Of a stretch of DNA of 32,160 bases, positions 1 through 7,609 are shown piece after piece. Made by a program: the position numbers and the translations under genes. Numbering within the stretch: the first letter of the stretch is position 1; every line of letters starts with the position of its first letter. The DNA is taken from NCBI GenBank assembly GCA_016869075.1, contig VGEY01000013.1:1-32160 (forward strand). The letters run 5' to 3'. The notes under the pieces were generated by a model. The model saw only the letters and a list, made by a program, of their open reading frames with translations. It was not told where the DNA came from and ran no database searches. The stretch is from Alphaproteobacteria bacterium. GTDB taxonomy: Bacteria; Pseudomonadota; Alphaproteobacteria; Paracaedibacterales; VGCI01.

Positions 1-113
1 TAGCACGCGAGCGAAAGGATTTTGCTGAATCAGATCGCATCCGAGACACACTCTATCAGCAAGGGATAATATTAGAAGATGGACCTGGCGGGACCACTTG
101 GCGTAAAAAATAG
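1..113 (+). CDS. cysS: Cysteinyl-tRNA synthetase, C-terminal end (partial)
   Basis: The 5' end is cut by the window edge. The reading frame begins at base 3 and ends at the TAG at 111-113. The visible residues read [15 protein letters not shown], then [16 protein letters not shown]. This is the conserved tail of class I cysteinyl-tRNA synthetase, where the KDF/A-x-SDxIRD helix is followed by GI-x-LEDGPxGTTWR. The enzyme charges tRNA-Cys in the cytoplasm. The last 35 bases overlap the start of the next gene, suggesting translational coupling. Only about 36 residues are visible, so integrity of the rest cannot be judged. Confidence 0.85.
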   Translation, partial: ARERKDFAESDRIRDTLYQQGIILEDGPGGTTWRKK

Positions 114-813
114 CTCACCAGTTATTATTCTTGTGCGACCTCAGTTACCAGAAAATGGAGGTTCTGTTGCTAGAGTGATGGCGAATTTTGGATTAGAAAC
201 ACTCAGGTTAGTTACTCCACTTTTTACACCCCTTGATCCAAAAGCAACTGCAATGGCTGCTGGAGCAGATAGGGTGTTAGAAGAAGCAACAATTCATGAA
301 TCTCTGGACGATGCTCTTGCAGATTTGATGTATATTTATGGGACAAGTGCTGTCGAACGCCATATGGTTAAGCGCTATGAGCCTGTTCGAAAATCAATGA
401 CCGATATTGCTGTGTGTGAACATGTAGGAATAGTGTTTGGACCGGAACGCACAGGACTCACCAATGAAGAATTATCAAAATGTCGCGCAGTCCTCCATGT
501 TCCTGTTAATCCCGAATTCAATTCTCTTAATCTTGCTCAAGCCGTAGCCATTATAGGGTACGAATGGTATCAAACCCAAATATCAATGGTTGGGAAACTT
601 CGTTTAGGAGAAACTGTTCCTGCATCAAATAAACAAATCAGTGAATTTTTAAAATCCTTGGAATATATTCTTGATGAAAAAAAATTTTGGAGAGTTTCTC
701 ATAAAAAACCCATTATGTGGAGAAATCTCCAAAATATCTTCACGCGAATGGATCTTACAGAGCAAGAGGTGAAGACTCTCAGAGGAATGATAAAATCACT
801 TACAAGTTTATAA
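79..813 (+). CDS. trmJ: tRNA (cytidine/uridine-2'-O-)-methyltransferase, TrmJ/SPOUT family
   Basis: This 244-aa protein matches the length of TrmJ (about 245 aa), the SAM-dependent enzyme that 2'-O-methylates position 32 of certain tRNAs. Visible SPOUT signatures are the N-terminal [22 protein letters not shown] (the family has PxxPxNxGxxxRxxxNFG), FGPERTGL at residues 120-127, and NSLNLAQAV at 148-156. The last two belong to the trefoil-knot SAM site. The C-terminal part (170-244) is the usual helical extension. The ATG at 79 lies inside the end of cysS and has only a weak ribosome site, but no later start retains the family N-terminus. A close TrmH/SpoU paralogue is the main alternative. 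Confidence 0.85.
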   Translation: MDLAGPLGVKNSSPVIILVRPQLPENGGSVARVMANFGLETLRLVTPLFTPLDPKATAMAAGADRVLEEATIHESLDDALADLMYIYGTSAVERHMVKRYEPVRKSMTDIAVCEHVGIVFGPERTGLTNEELSKCRAVLHVPVNPEFNSLNLAQAVAIIGYEWYQTQISMVGKLRLGETVPASNKQISEFLKSLEYILDEKKFWRVSHKKPIMWRNLQNIFTRMDLTEQEVKTLRGMIKSLTSL

Positions 814-829
814 GAAAAGTAATTTCCTG

Positions 830-1654
830 TTAAACTATTATGCTCGGTAGGGATGGACTTAAGCGAGCTCCTAAACGAATGGGATGAATAGATTTGGCAA
901 GTCCAGTTGTATCATCTGTTTCAACAAAAACTCCACAAAGGGTGCCTGGCCCCTGCGCAGGTTGTAACCGATCTGTAGGCATTTTCCGGGTAAATTTTAA
1001 AAGGGGCGTGTTCTTTTCCATGCCAACCACAGAATTATAATCACCACACATACCTGCATCTGTTTGGTATGCCGTTCCACCTGGTAGTATTTGTGTGTCT
1101 GCTGTAGGAATATGTGTGTGGGTTCCAACAACTAAACTTACTCTTCCATCACAAAAATGTGCCATGGCCATTTTTTCTGAGGTTGCTTCTCCATGGAAAT
1201 CAAGAATGATCGCGCCTATAGACTCCTTTCCGAGGGGATACTTTTTCAAAACCTCATCCACCATAAAGAAAGGATCATCTAATGTTTCCATAAATAAACG
1301 TGCCATTGCATTGATCACTAAAACATCTTTTCCTTTACGCGTTTGAACTATGGTATACCCGCGTCCAGGGGAAGAAAGGGGATAGTTAAGAGGCCGCAAT
1401 AAACGTTTATCTTGATCAATATAAGAGATGATTTCCTTTTGATCCCAAATGTGATTGCCTGTAGTAATAACATCTACCCCAATGCTATACAAATCTTGGC
1501 AAATTCCCTTTGTTAACCCAAATCCATGAGCTGCGTTCTCAGCATTAATTACAACAAAATCAATTTCTAAATCTTGACAAACTTGGGGGACTTTTTCTTG
1601 CACAATATCGCGCCCTGAGCGGCCAACAATATCACCACAAAAAAGTATTCTCAT
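830..1654 (-). CDS. YmdB-family metallophosphoesterase (TIGR00282 type)
   Basis: A 274-aa cytoplasmic dinuclear-metal phosphodiesterase. The family (Bacillus YmdB, Deinococcus DR1281) hydrolyses 2',3'-cyclic nucleotides and related phosphodiesters. Metal-ligand motifs are visible in order: GDIVGRSGR with Asp8, NAEN with Glu39 and Asn40, TGNHIWD with Asn67 and His68, DFHGEATSEK near residue 153, and VGTHTHIPTAD with paired histidines near 177-179. TDAGMCGDYNSVVGM near 199 is also typical. The length is normal. The start ATG overlaps the stop of the upstream cyclo-ligase gene by 4 bases, so the two are probably co-transcribed and coupled. The family call is firm; the physiological substrate is not established. 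Confidence 0.88.
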   Translation of the reverse strand: MRILFCGDIVGRSGRDIVQEKVPQVCQDLEIDFVVINAENAAHGFGLTKGICQDLYSIGVDVITTGNHIWDQKEIISYIDQDKRLLRPLNYPLSSPGRGYTIVQTRKGKDVLVINAMARLFMETLDDPFFMVDEVLKKYPLGKESIGAIILDFHGEATSEKMAMAHFCDGRVSLVVGTHTHIPTADTQILPGGTAYQTDAGMCGDYNSVVGMEKNTPLLKFTRKMPTDRLQPAQGPGTLCGVFVETDDTTGLAKSIHPIRLGARLSPSLPSIIV

Positions 1655-2241
1655 TTCTTAATCTCAATGACGCGCGTTGGAGTAATAATATAATCCATAG
1701 GTTGATCATAATGATGGCATGGGATTACTTCAACTTCCTGGCAGTCAAAGGCTATCCCAATTGCAATAACAGAATGCATGGTACGTAGGCTTTCAAGGGT
1801 TCTATCATAATATCCTTCCCCATGCCCAAGCCGATGTCCCTGTTGATCAAATCCTAGAATGGGTACAAATAAGACAGTCGGAATAACAAGAGGAGCCGTT
1901 TCGTCCGGTGTTAGAATGTTATAAATTCCAGAAACTAATAAATTTCCTGGATGCCATTCTCTAAACAGCAACGGCTTTTTTGGGGCTTGTACAATGGGGA
2001 GTGCACATATGTAGCCTTGTTCATAAAGAAACGTTAAAAGTGGGCGGACATCCGCCTCGGATTTGATAGGCCAATAGCACCCAATAATTGATTCAGGCGG
2101 GATAATTTTGGCAGAAATAATATTATTGAGGAGGGCTTGACCACTGGCTTTTAAATCCTGGGTCTTTTTATATTGATCTCGTATTTGGAGCAAGTTAGCT
2201 CGCAATTGATTTTTTGAGATATCAGCCATGTGGGTATACAT
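1651..2241 (-). CDS. 5-formyltetrahydrofolate cyclo-ligase
   Basis: This 196-aa protein is the ATP-dependent enzyme converting 5-formyl-THF to 5,10-methenyl-THF, which recycles the storage folate. The signature GHRLGHGEGYYDRTL at residues 135-149 is the diagnostic nucleotide/folate-binding loop. The N-terminal K-x-x-LR-x-x-LL helix and CYWPIKSEADVRPLL (55-69) also fit. The ATG at 2241 gives MYTHMADISK; the second ATG at 2229 may be the true start, as the family usually begins just before the K-x-x-LR helix, and neither has a good Shine-Dalgarno. It overlaps the YmdB-like gene by 4 bases. In many proteobacteria 6S RNA lies beside this gene, but the AT-rich flank here shows no such structure to my eye. 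Confidence 0.9.
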   Translation of the reverse strand: MYTHMADISKNQLRANLLQIRDQYKKTQDLKASGQALLNNIISAKIIPPESIIGCYWPIKSEADVRPLLTFLYEQGYICALPIVQAPKKPLLFREWHPGNLLVSGIYNILTPDETAPLVIPTVLFVPILGFDQQGHRLGHGEGYYDRTLESLRTMHSVIAIGIAFDCQEVEVIPCHHYDQPMDYIITPTRVIEIKK

Positions 2242-2679
2242 ATACTATTTTCTTAAATAATGGAAGAGAAAACAATTAAAAATGATTTTTTATTTATATT
2301 CTAAATATGGCTGTCTTGTTAGTAAAACAATATTATCATCTTTTAATTAATATAAATATAATTAACTCCATTTTCTCTTTTTAGATAATATAATTTTATA
2401 CCAAAAATCTAATTAATAGATGTCTAAAAATTGGCTGTATCTACTTGATTGTTAATGATTTTAATTTAAGGCTCTATAGATTTTGTATAACTAATTCATG
2501 TATATGATGCATTTTTTATAAAATTGATATTTATTTACTCATTTATAATTTTTTTGATTTCTTGATAATATATAAAATTAAATTTTATATATTCTAGATA
2601 TTTAACACACAACCTTTAAGCCAAAATAAATATCCTTTGGCTTTCTCATAACTATTTTCATGCTGAGTAGAACCTTTTA
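2242..2679. other. Extremely AT-rich intergenic stretch, no gene seen
   Basis: About 440 bases separate the cyclo-ligase start from the end of the small lipoprotein gene. Several 60-base lines contain only about six G or C bases, so local A+T is near 90 percent, well above neighbouring genes. All frames are broken by frequent stops, and no RNA gene, repeat array or protein remnant is recognisable. It must hold the promoter of the cyclo-ligase/YmdB pair, but AT richness gives too many -10-like hexamers to choose one. A hairpin lies at its right end (2618-2643). It could equally be decayed sequence. Confidence 0.6.
2618..2643 (-). terminator. Hairpin downstream of the small lipoprotein gene, possible terminator
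   Basis: An 8-base perfect inverted repeat (AAGCCAAA at 2618-2625 and TTTGGCTT at 2636-2643) with a 10-base loop lies about 40 bases after the stop of the lipoprotein gene on the minus strand. The stem is short and the U-run after it is poor, so a factor-independent terminator is only possible. Confidence 0.35.
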
Positions 2680-2898
2680 TTAATGCATCCGATCGCGCGC
2701 ATCAATATCCATATGATAGTACGTATGATCGTAAGATGGCTCAATAGTATACTTGGGAGTGTATATAACAGCGTCATATGTTGGCGCATCATAAGAAATT
2801 TCTCTGTGGTAATGGGTTTGACGGGGAGAATCGCACCCGGCCAATCCAACCAAACCAATAATAGCCATTAATAATGTTTTCTTATTATAGTGTTTCAT
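2680..2898 (-). CDS. Small Tyr/His-rich lipoprotein, function unknown
   Basis: A 72-aa protein with a clear lipoprotein signal: MKHYNKK, a hydrophobic core, then the lipobox GLAGC with the lipidated cysteine at residue 22 followed by Asp23. The mature part is only 51 residues, of which 8 are tyrosine and 5 histidine, in recurrent xYD/xYT/xYH pairs. A strong AGGAGG ribosome site sits 7 bases before the ATG at 2898, the best such site nearby, which argues that this is a real expressed gene. Asp at +2 would favour inner-membrane retention by the enterobacterial Lol rule, but that rule is not universal. I do not recognise a family. Histidines could bind metal, but nothing in the sequence proves it. 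Confidence 0.75.
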   Translation of the reverse strand: MKHYNKKTLLMAIIGLVGLAGCDSPRQTHYHREISYDAPTYDAVIYTPKYTIEPSYDHTYYHMDIDARDRMH

Positions 2899-2986
2899 GT
2901 TATAACCTCCTATTTATAAAATACCATTCTATAAATATAAGGTCAAGATAAACAGAAGTAAAAATTATATTAATATTAATATTGTA

Positions 2987-4177
2987 TTAATTCTCTATTT
3001 TTAACCATTTAATAAAACGAACAGCCAAGCCACCTTGGATTAAAAAGGAGGCAAGGACTATAAAGAAAACGATGTTAAAAATAGTATTAGCCTTAGGTAT
3101 TCCCATAACCATTGGAAAAGTCGCGAGAACAATCGGGACCGCACCTCGTAACCCAAGCCATGAAATGAGAATTTTTTCTTTCACAGAATAATGTGAAAAA
3201 ATGAGGGAGGCAAAGACACTTATGGGACGTGCGACAAAGATGAGGAAGAATGGTAAGGTTAGGTCATGATCAAAGACTTCGTGCAATTGAGTTGGAAAAA
3301 CAAGTAAGCCAAGGACCAAGAACATACTAATTTCGCAGAGCCAAGTAAGAGCCTCATGAAATCTTTTGATGTTATATTTATGATGAAATTCATGTTGATA
3401 CAGAACAATACCCAGAAGATAAGTTGCCAAGAAACCACTTCCTCCAATGGCACTTGCTGCACCATAAGCGAGAAGAACAAGGGATATAGTAAATACGGGG
3501 TAAAGTTCTCTATATTCTAATTTCATTTTACGGAACAGAAACACAGCCATTTTACCTACTAAAAGAGCGACCGAAATACCTCCTGTGATTTGACAGATGA
3601 AAATCACAGATAATCCTAAACCTGTAAATTTTGGATTTTGCATCATTTGAAGGATAATGAAAACTAGAAGAATTGCCATGGGATCATTGCTTCCAGACTC
3701 AAACTCAACCAGAAGCCTGACTTCTCTCTTTAATTGAAAGTACCGAGACCGAAAAAATGAAAAAATTGCAGCAGCATCAGTGGCGGATACAATTGCTCCC
3801 AGCAACAATCCCTCAAGAAACGTAAAATCAAGAATAAAATAAGAAAACAAAGCAACCAATGTTGTGGAGATGATGACTCCAATGGTTGAGAGGGCAAACC
3901 CAGGCCAAAAGATTGGCTTAATCAGGTTCCAATGCGTATCCAGTCCACCGGAAAAAAGAGAGAAAGATAAAGCAATTATTCCTATGTGTTGTGCAACTTC
4001 TACGTTATCAAAGTAAATTCCACCGATACCATCTGACCCAGCCAACATGCCTGTACATAAAAAAAGAAGCGGCGCTGGAATTTTTAAACGCCTTGAAAGA
4101 TCGCTTGCAAAAATAGCAAGCAATATAAGCAGGGAAATAATAAGAACCCACATATCAAGGCCATAGGCTGCTGTCAT
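2987..4177 (-). CDS. CPA1-family cation:proton antiporter (NhaP-like), short form
   Basis: A 396-aa, very hydrophobic protein of about 11-12 membrane helices. Segments typical of CPA1 exchangers are visible: PAPLLFLCTGMLAGSDGIGG near residues 34-53, IIALSFSLFSGGLD (67-80), the core AIVSATDAAAIF (about 128-139) carrying the Thr-Asp pair, and FESGSNDPMAI (about 159-169) carrying the ND ion-binding pair. LGLRGAVPIVLA near 342 is also diagnostic. It should exchange Na+ or K+ for H+ across the inner membrane. It ends right after the last helix, so the cytoplasmic TrkA-C/CorC-like tails of NhaP2 are absent. It stands alone after a 200-base gap following the secretion operon, where I see only a weak 6-base-stem hairpin at 4265-4282. 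Confidence 0.85.
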   Translation of the reverse strand: MTAAYGLDMWVLIISLLILLAIFASDLSRRLKIPAPLLFLCTGMLAGSDGIGGIYFDNVEVAQHIGIIALSFSLFSGGLDTHWNLIKPIFWPGFALSTIGVIISTTLVALFSYFILDFTFLEGLLLGAIVSATDAAAIFSFFRSRYFQLKREVRLLVEFESGSNDPMAILLVFIILQMMQNPKFTGLGLSVIFICQITGGISVALLVGKMAVFLFRKMKLEYRELYPVFTISLVLLAYGAASAIGGSGFLATYLLGIVLYQHEFHHKYNIKRFHEALTWLCEISMFLVLGLLVFPTQLHEVFDHDLTLPFFLIFVARPISVFASLIFSHYSVKEKILISWLGLRGAVPIVLATFPMVMGIPKANTIFNIVFFIVLASFLIQGGLAVRFIKWLKIEN

Positions 4178-4377
4178 TCAAAACCTGATCTTCCTTAATG
4201 TATTTAAAATTCTAGCCAACTTTAAATGGAATCACGGTGTACATTCAAGTAATTATTAAGTGTGTAAGCTATTTGAAGCTTAAAATAATTTATTAACATC
4301 TTAAGACATGCATTTGTAATTTCTAAATTTATTTGGAAAATTCACTTTAATTATGCATTTTTATTAAGATTTTTAAG

Positions 4378-4746
4378 CTAGTCAGAAGCGCGTGTACGAT
4401 ATACTTCATTTGGTCGTAAGAGAATTTGATGAAGGTCGTTTGCTTTTGGTATCCAAATCATTTCTACAAAATCAGGTGTGACCTTAAGAACTCGAAACGA
4501 ATCATACCTATGGCCAGCTTGAAGAGGCTGACCATTTACCCAAACTGTCCATGAATCTTGATTATGATAAATAATTCCTCCAAGGTGAAGAGTATTTAAA
4601 TTTGTTGTTTTTAAAAAATTTTGTGCTTCTTTATAGGCCTCCTTAAGAGCCACCTCATCTGTAGGACTTAGCATCAAGCATATATCAGAGCCATATGCTA
4701 CAAAACAAACAAAACTTGTAATTATAATTTTTAATAATGTATCCAT
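4378..4746 (-). CDS. Small exported protein, T2SS GspB/GspC-HR-like (tentative)
   Basis: This 122-aa protein has an N-terminal hydrophobic signal or anchor (residues 1-19) and a compact soluble domain. The segment LHLGGIIYHNQDSWTVWVNG at 54-73, followed by an xxxGxxxxxxxVLKVTPDFVEMIW stretch and a closing LRPNEVY, resembles the small beta domains of T2SS GspB/GspC and pilus PilP. Those have the pattern L-x-G-I-x-x-x-x-x-x-W/A-x-V-NG-x-x-x-x-x-G and then V-x-x-x-V-x-L. It is the last gene of a gspE-F-L-M order and overlaps the GspM-like gene by 16 bases, which supports a secretion or pilus role. The family match is by eye only. Confidence 0.55.
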   Translation of the reverse strand: MDTLLKIIITSFVCFVAYGSDICLMLSPTDEVALKEAYKEAQNFLKTTNLNTLHLGGIIYHNQDSWTVWVNGQPLQAGHRYDSFRVLKVTPDFVEMIWIPKANDLHQILLRPNEVYRTRASD

Positions 4747-5294
4747 GATGCTTGGATCCTTCCTTGAAATAACGTGTGTTCCTCTCCCCTAGAAATCCCT
4801 TTTAATATTTCCTCATTTATGGAATGTTCACGATGAATGGTGACTTCTTTTAATTGAAAAATTCCAGGACCATTGGCCAACAGATTTTCTAAGAACGTAA
4901 AAATCTCTGTGTCCAATAAGCATGAAAATTCAAAAGAAGCTTCTTGAGTGAAAAGGCTACGGTTACCTTGCTCTTCTAAAATTGAAGGCGGTCCAAAGTT
5001 TGCCCTATAAGGAAGGGAGTTACAAATTGTCCCAGATAAAAAGGATTCCTCGAAATTACATGCCTGAAAAGATGCAAATGAATCTTTATGAGCATTTATG
5101 AATTTCTCAGCTTCTTGAGAGCGTGCAGCAAGGCTACTTAATGATAAAAAGTCGTGCTCAAGGTTTTTAATATGGTAGAGGCGATTTGAAGTGTAGCTTG
5201 CGAGGACGCTTAAACAAATTAGGGAAAGGATACAAATTCCTAAACTCCATTTCGTTTTATAAAATAAATAATCAATCATTGAGCTATTTATCAT
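4731..5294 (-). CDS. GspM/PilO-like bitopic membrane protein (tentative)
   Basis: A 187-aa protein with a short cytoplasmic N-terminus, one transmembrane helix (about residues 16-34), a predicted helical segment rich in L, E and K (about 38-70), and a periplasmic C-terminal domain. This is the architecture of GspM and PilO, which pair with GspL or PilN in the inner-membrane platform. Sequence similarity is too low to prove the family. The ATG at 5294 directly follows the stop of the GspL-like gene with no gap; a second ATG at 5279 is possible. Four cysteines (Cys78, Cys91 and Cys124 among them) lie in the periplasmic part. The call rests mainly on topology and gene order. Confidence 0.5.
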   Translation of the reverse strand: MINSSMIDYLFYKTKWSLGICILSLICLSVLASYTSNRLYHIKNLEHDFLSLSSLAARSQEAEKFINAHKDSFASFQACNFEESFLSGTICNSLPYRANFGPPSILEEQGNRSLFTQEASFEFSCLLDTEIFTFLENLLANGPGIFQLKEVTIHREHSINEEILKGISRGEEHTLFQGRIQASWIHY

Positions 5295-6404
5295 TTAAAA
5301 TTCATTCTGGGTTAGTCTTAAGACGCCTTTTGAAATATCTTCCTCATCTTTCTTCCATTCTAGGTGATAGTGATGCAATCGAGACCGAATAGTCATGAGA
5401 AAAGGATCTATATGGGTAGCTGGACTCAATTCTAAATGGAGAATTAGAGACTTAGGATTAGAGGTCCAATGAAGGGATGTAGCGATGGCATTGTTTTTAA
5501 AAAAAGGCATAAGTTGCCGTAAGAGTATGAGAGGGTTTGCTCGATCAGCAGATAGACGACAGTAAGTTTCAAAAGCAATCAGTTTTGACTCATCAATAGA
5601 AGTTTGTTTGGATAGAGAGTCGACTTTTTGCATGAAAAAAGATTCTGAAGAACTTTTAACTGTAAGCTGCCAACCAAAGTATGCACTTCCTAGAAGATTA
5701 AAAAAAGCAATCCCATAACCTATGGTACGGATTTTTCGAGCCCATATATAAAGAAGATGATGCGTTCTAAGCTGGGGGATTTGAAGGGTGAGTGTATTTT
5801 CTTGAATACTCTCGTGGGGTGTACGCTTCTCAAAATGAACAAACGGCGGTAAGGAGTCTTGATAGGCCGAAGAGCTTAGGAGCGTAATGGGAGAGCCCTC
5901 TTTGTAACCAAACCGCTTTATATATCGTAATATAGAAGGTAGCTCTTGAGAAAGAGATTGATAACAGAGGCGGCTAATACACAAAGTTCCATCAAAACAA
6001 ATAAATAAAGAATGCTGATGTAAGATAAGGGCCCATCCAGTGGAAGAGGGTTTATAAGAATTTACAATGAGATCAGTCCATAAAATAGATTTCTTTAAAA
6101 TAAACGATCCTTGAGCAATAATTTGAACAATTTCAGTCATGAATTTGGAAGGTAAAAAGCCCGCAATAAGTAGGCGATTCGAAGATAATGGCTTTTCCCC
6201 TATCCAATGATCTTGTGAATATTCACCAGACTTCAAGTAAGGAGCAGCCTTTCGAAAAGGACAAACAAAATATTTTACCTCATAAATTTTGAATATAAGA
6301 GTAAGCTCTGACCTTGGAGGAAGATTTTTGAGAAAGAAAGCTGGATCTGAAATTTTTTGAGTGCCACTTAAAACTTGGTCTTCTTCAAGTGTTAAGGTAA
6401 TCAT
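5295..6404 (-). CDS. GspL-like (PilM/PilN-like) inner-membrane platform protein (tentative)
   Basis: A 369-aa protein with a cytoplasmic part of about 225 residues, a single transmembrane helix (about 227-249) and a periplasmic part of about 120 residues. This matches GspL, whose cytoplasmic actin-like domain docks the GspE ATPase while its periplasmic ferredoxin-like domain contacts GspM. STGWALILHQHSLFICFDG at 121-139 and the following LPSILRYIKRFG helix look like the strand pair and helix of the actin-like fold. The periplasmic end has an LHLELSPATHIDPF strand-helix typical of ferredoxin-like domains. It overlaps gspF by 4 bases (ATGA) and abuts the GspM-like gene. The sequence is diverged, so topology and position carry the call. 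Confidence 0.6.
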   Translation of the reverse strand: MITLTLEEDQVLSGTQKISDPAFFLKNLPPRSELTLIFKIYEVKYFVCPFRKAAPYLKSGEYSQDHWIGEKPLSSNRLLIAGFLPSKFMTEIVQIIAQGSFILKKSILWTDLIVNSYKPSSTGWALILHQHSLFICFDGTLCISRLCYQSLSQELPSILRYIKRFGYKEGSPITLLSSSAYQDSLPPFVHFEKRTPHESIQENTLTLQIPQLRTHHLLYIWARKIRTIGYGIAFFNLLGSAYFGWQLTVKSSSESFFMQKVDSLSKQTSIDESKLIAFETYCRLSADRANPLILLRQLMPFFKNNAIATSLHWTSNPKSLILHLELSPATHIDPFLMTIRSRLHHYHLEWKKDEEDISKGVLRLTQNEF

Positions 6405-7609
6405 GAGAGAGTCCCTATAGTTTCATAAAAGGGGACAATGACAGATACTATAACCCACAGCATTAATGATCCAGTGATTATAATAAGGCTCGGTTCAAGC
6501 CACGAGACCAATGCTTCTATTTGTCGAAATGTTTGATTTTGATAATGGCCGGCTGCTTGAGGTATTAATTGGCGCAAATGTCCCGTTTGTTCGCTTAATT
6601 TTAAGAAGCGGATCATTAGAGGAGAGACTAAAGTTTCTTCACCAGAGAAGATTTCAGAGAGGCCTGCTCCTGCCTTAATTTCACCCGACAGTGTAGTCAG
6701 ATGATCTCGCAAATAAGGATTTCGCACGACTTGGATAGCTTGAGCAAAAGAGGGTATTAGGTCAATCCCAGCTCCAATCATCACTCCAAATACATGCCAA
6801 AATTGATTTAAAGCCAGCCTTTTGTAGAGCGGAATTCTTAAGGCTGCCCAACTTAAATAATATCTAAGAGAAGGATTGAGGTAACCTATTCCAAGACTTA
6901 TTCCCATCAATAAAAGAAGGAGAGGAAAGTAAGCAAGCACGGGTGCTATTTGAAGGAGTAAGCGCGTAGACAGTGGAAGCTCATTTAACCCGAGTGAGGT
7001 GAGCAGTGTTGTCATGCCAGGAATAACAAAGTCAATTATAACAAGGATTAAAATGGTCATAAGTCCAGAAAGAATAAGGGGGGCCCGAATGGCCTTATAT
7101 ATCTGATGTTGCATGATTTCGTGGTGGCGCAAATGGCTTTCAAGGTGCCGAAATTGGGGTGCATAGCTTCCAGTTTGCTCAGCGGTGTTTATGAGTTTTT
7201 GAAACACACGATCAAATATGTCTGGATGTCTAGCTAAAGATTCAGACAAAGGAATTCCAACATTCACGTCGTGATGGATCGAATAGAGAAGCCCACGAAA
7301 TTTTTGATGAGATGTTGAGGAAGCTAAATCCTGAAGAGCTATATCAATTGGAACACCAGCATCATCAAGTTGAGCCATATGATGGCAAAAATCGATTAGC
7401 TGTGACTGAGGTATGCTTGTGAAAATTCTTTTAGAAAATTTATTCGTGATGCGTGGTAAGAAACGCTCTTCATTGCTTACCTGGCAATCAGTTAAAAGTA
7501 ATCCTTCACCTTTTAAAGAGGTATATATATCATTAATCGAAAGCGCGAATCTATATCCGCTCTGATGTGTTCCATGAGATGTAACAGCTTTATAGGCATA
7601 CAAAGGCAT
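6401..7609 (-). CDS. gspF: Type II secretion system F family inner-membrane protein
   Basis: A 402-aa polytopic protein of the GspF/PilC family, the inner-membrane platform component that couples the GspE/PilB ATPase to pseudopilin assembly. The N-terminus MPLYAYKAVTSHGTHQSG is the usual start (M-x-x-Y-x-Y-K-A). Two homologous cytoplasmic four-helix domains follow, each with a family motif: FCHHMAQLDDAGVPIDIALQDLA near 74-96 and FWHVFGVMIGAGIDLIPSFAQA near 270-291. Transmembrane helices lie at about 172-196, 217-243 and 372-394. Length is normal. The ATG overlaps the gspE stop by one base (TAATG), giving tight coupling. GspF and PilC cannot be told apart from this gene alone. Confidence 0.88.
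   Translation of the reverse strand: MPLYAYKAVTSHGTHQSGYRFALSINDIYTSLKGEGLLLTDCQVSNEERFLPRITNKFSKRIFTSIPQSQLIDFCHHMAQLDDAGVPIDIALQDLASSTSHQKFRGLLYSIHHDVNVGIPLSESLARHPDIFDRVFQKLINTAEQTGSYAPQFRHLESHLRHHEIMQHQIYKAIRAPLILSGLMTILILVIIDFVIPGMTTLLTSLGLNELPLSTRLLLQIAPVLAYFPLLLLLMGISLGIGYLNPSLRYYLSWAALRIPLYKRLALNQFWHVFGVMIGAGIDLIPSFAQAIQVVRNPYLRDHLTTLSGEIKAGAGLSEIFSGEETLVSPLMIRFLKLSEQTGHLRQLIPQAAGHYQNQTFRQIEALVSWLEPSLIIITGSLMLWVIVSVIVPFYETIGTLS

Noticed and set aside
2242..2679. 6S RNA beside the 5-formyl-THF cyclo-ligase gene
   Set aside because: This neighbourhood often holds 6S RNA, but the sequence is about 90 percent A+T and no long bulged hairpin is visible.
2658..2858. 66-codon minus-strand frame over the small lipoprotein
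   Set aside because: The alternative frame at 2680-2898 has the lipobox and the AGGAGG ribosome site; this one has neither.
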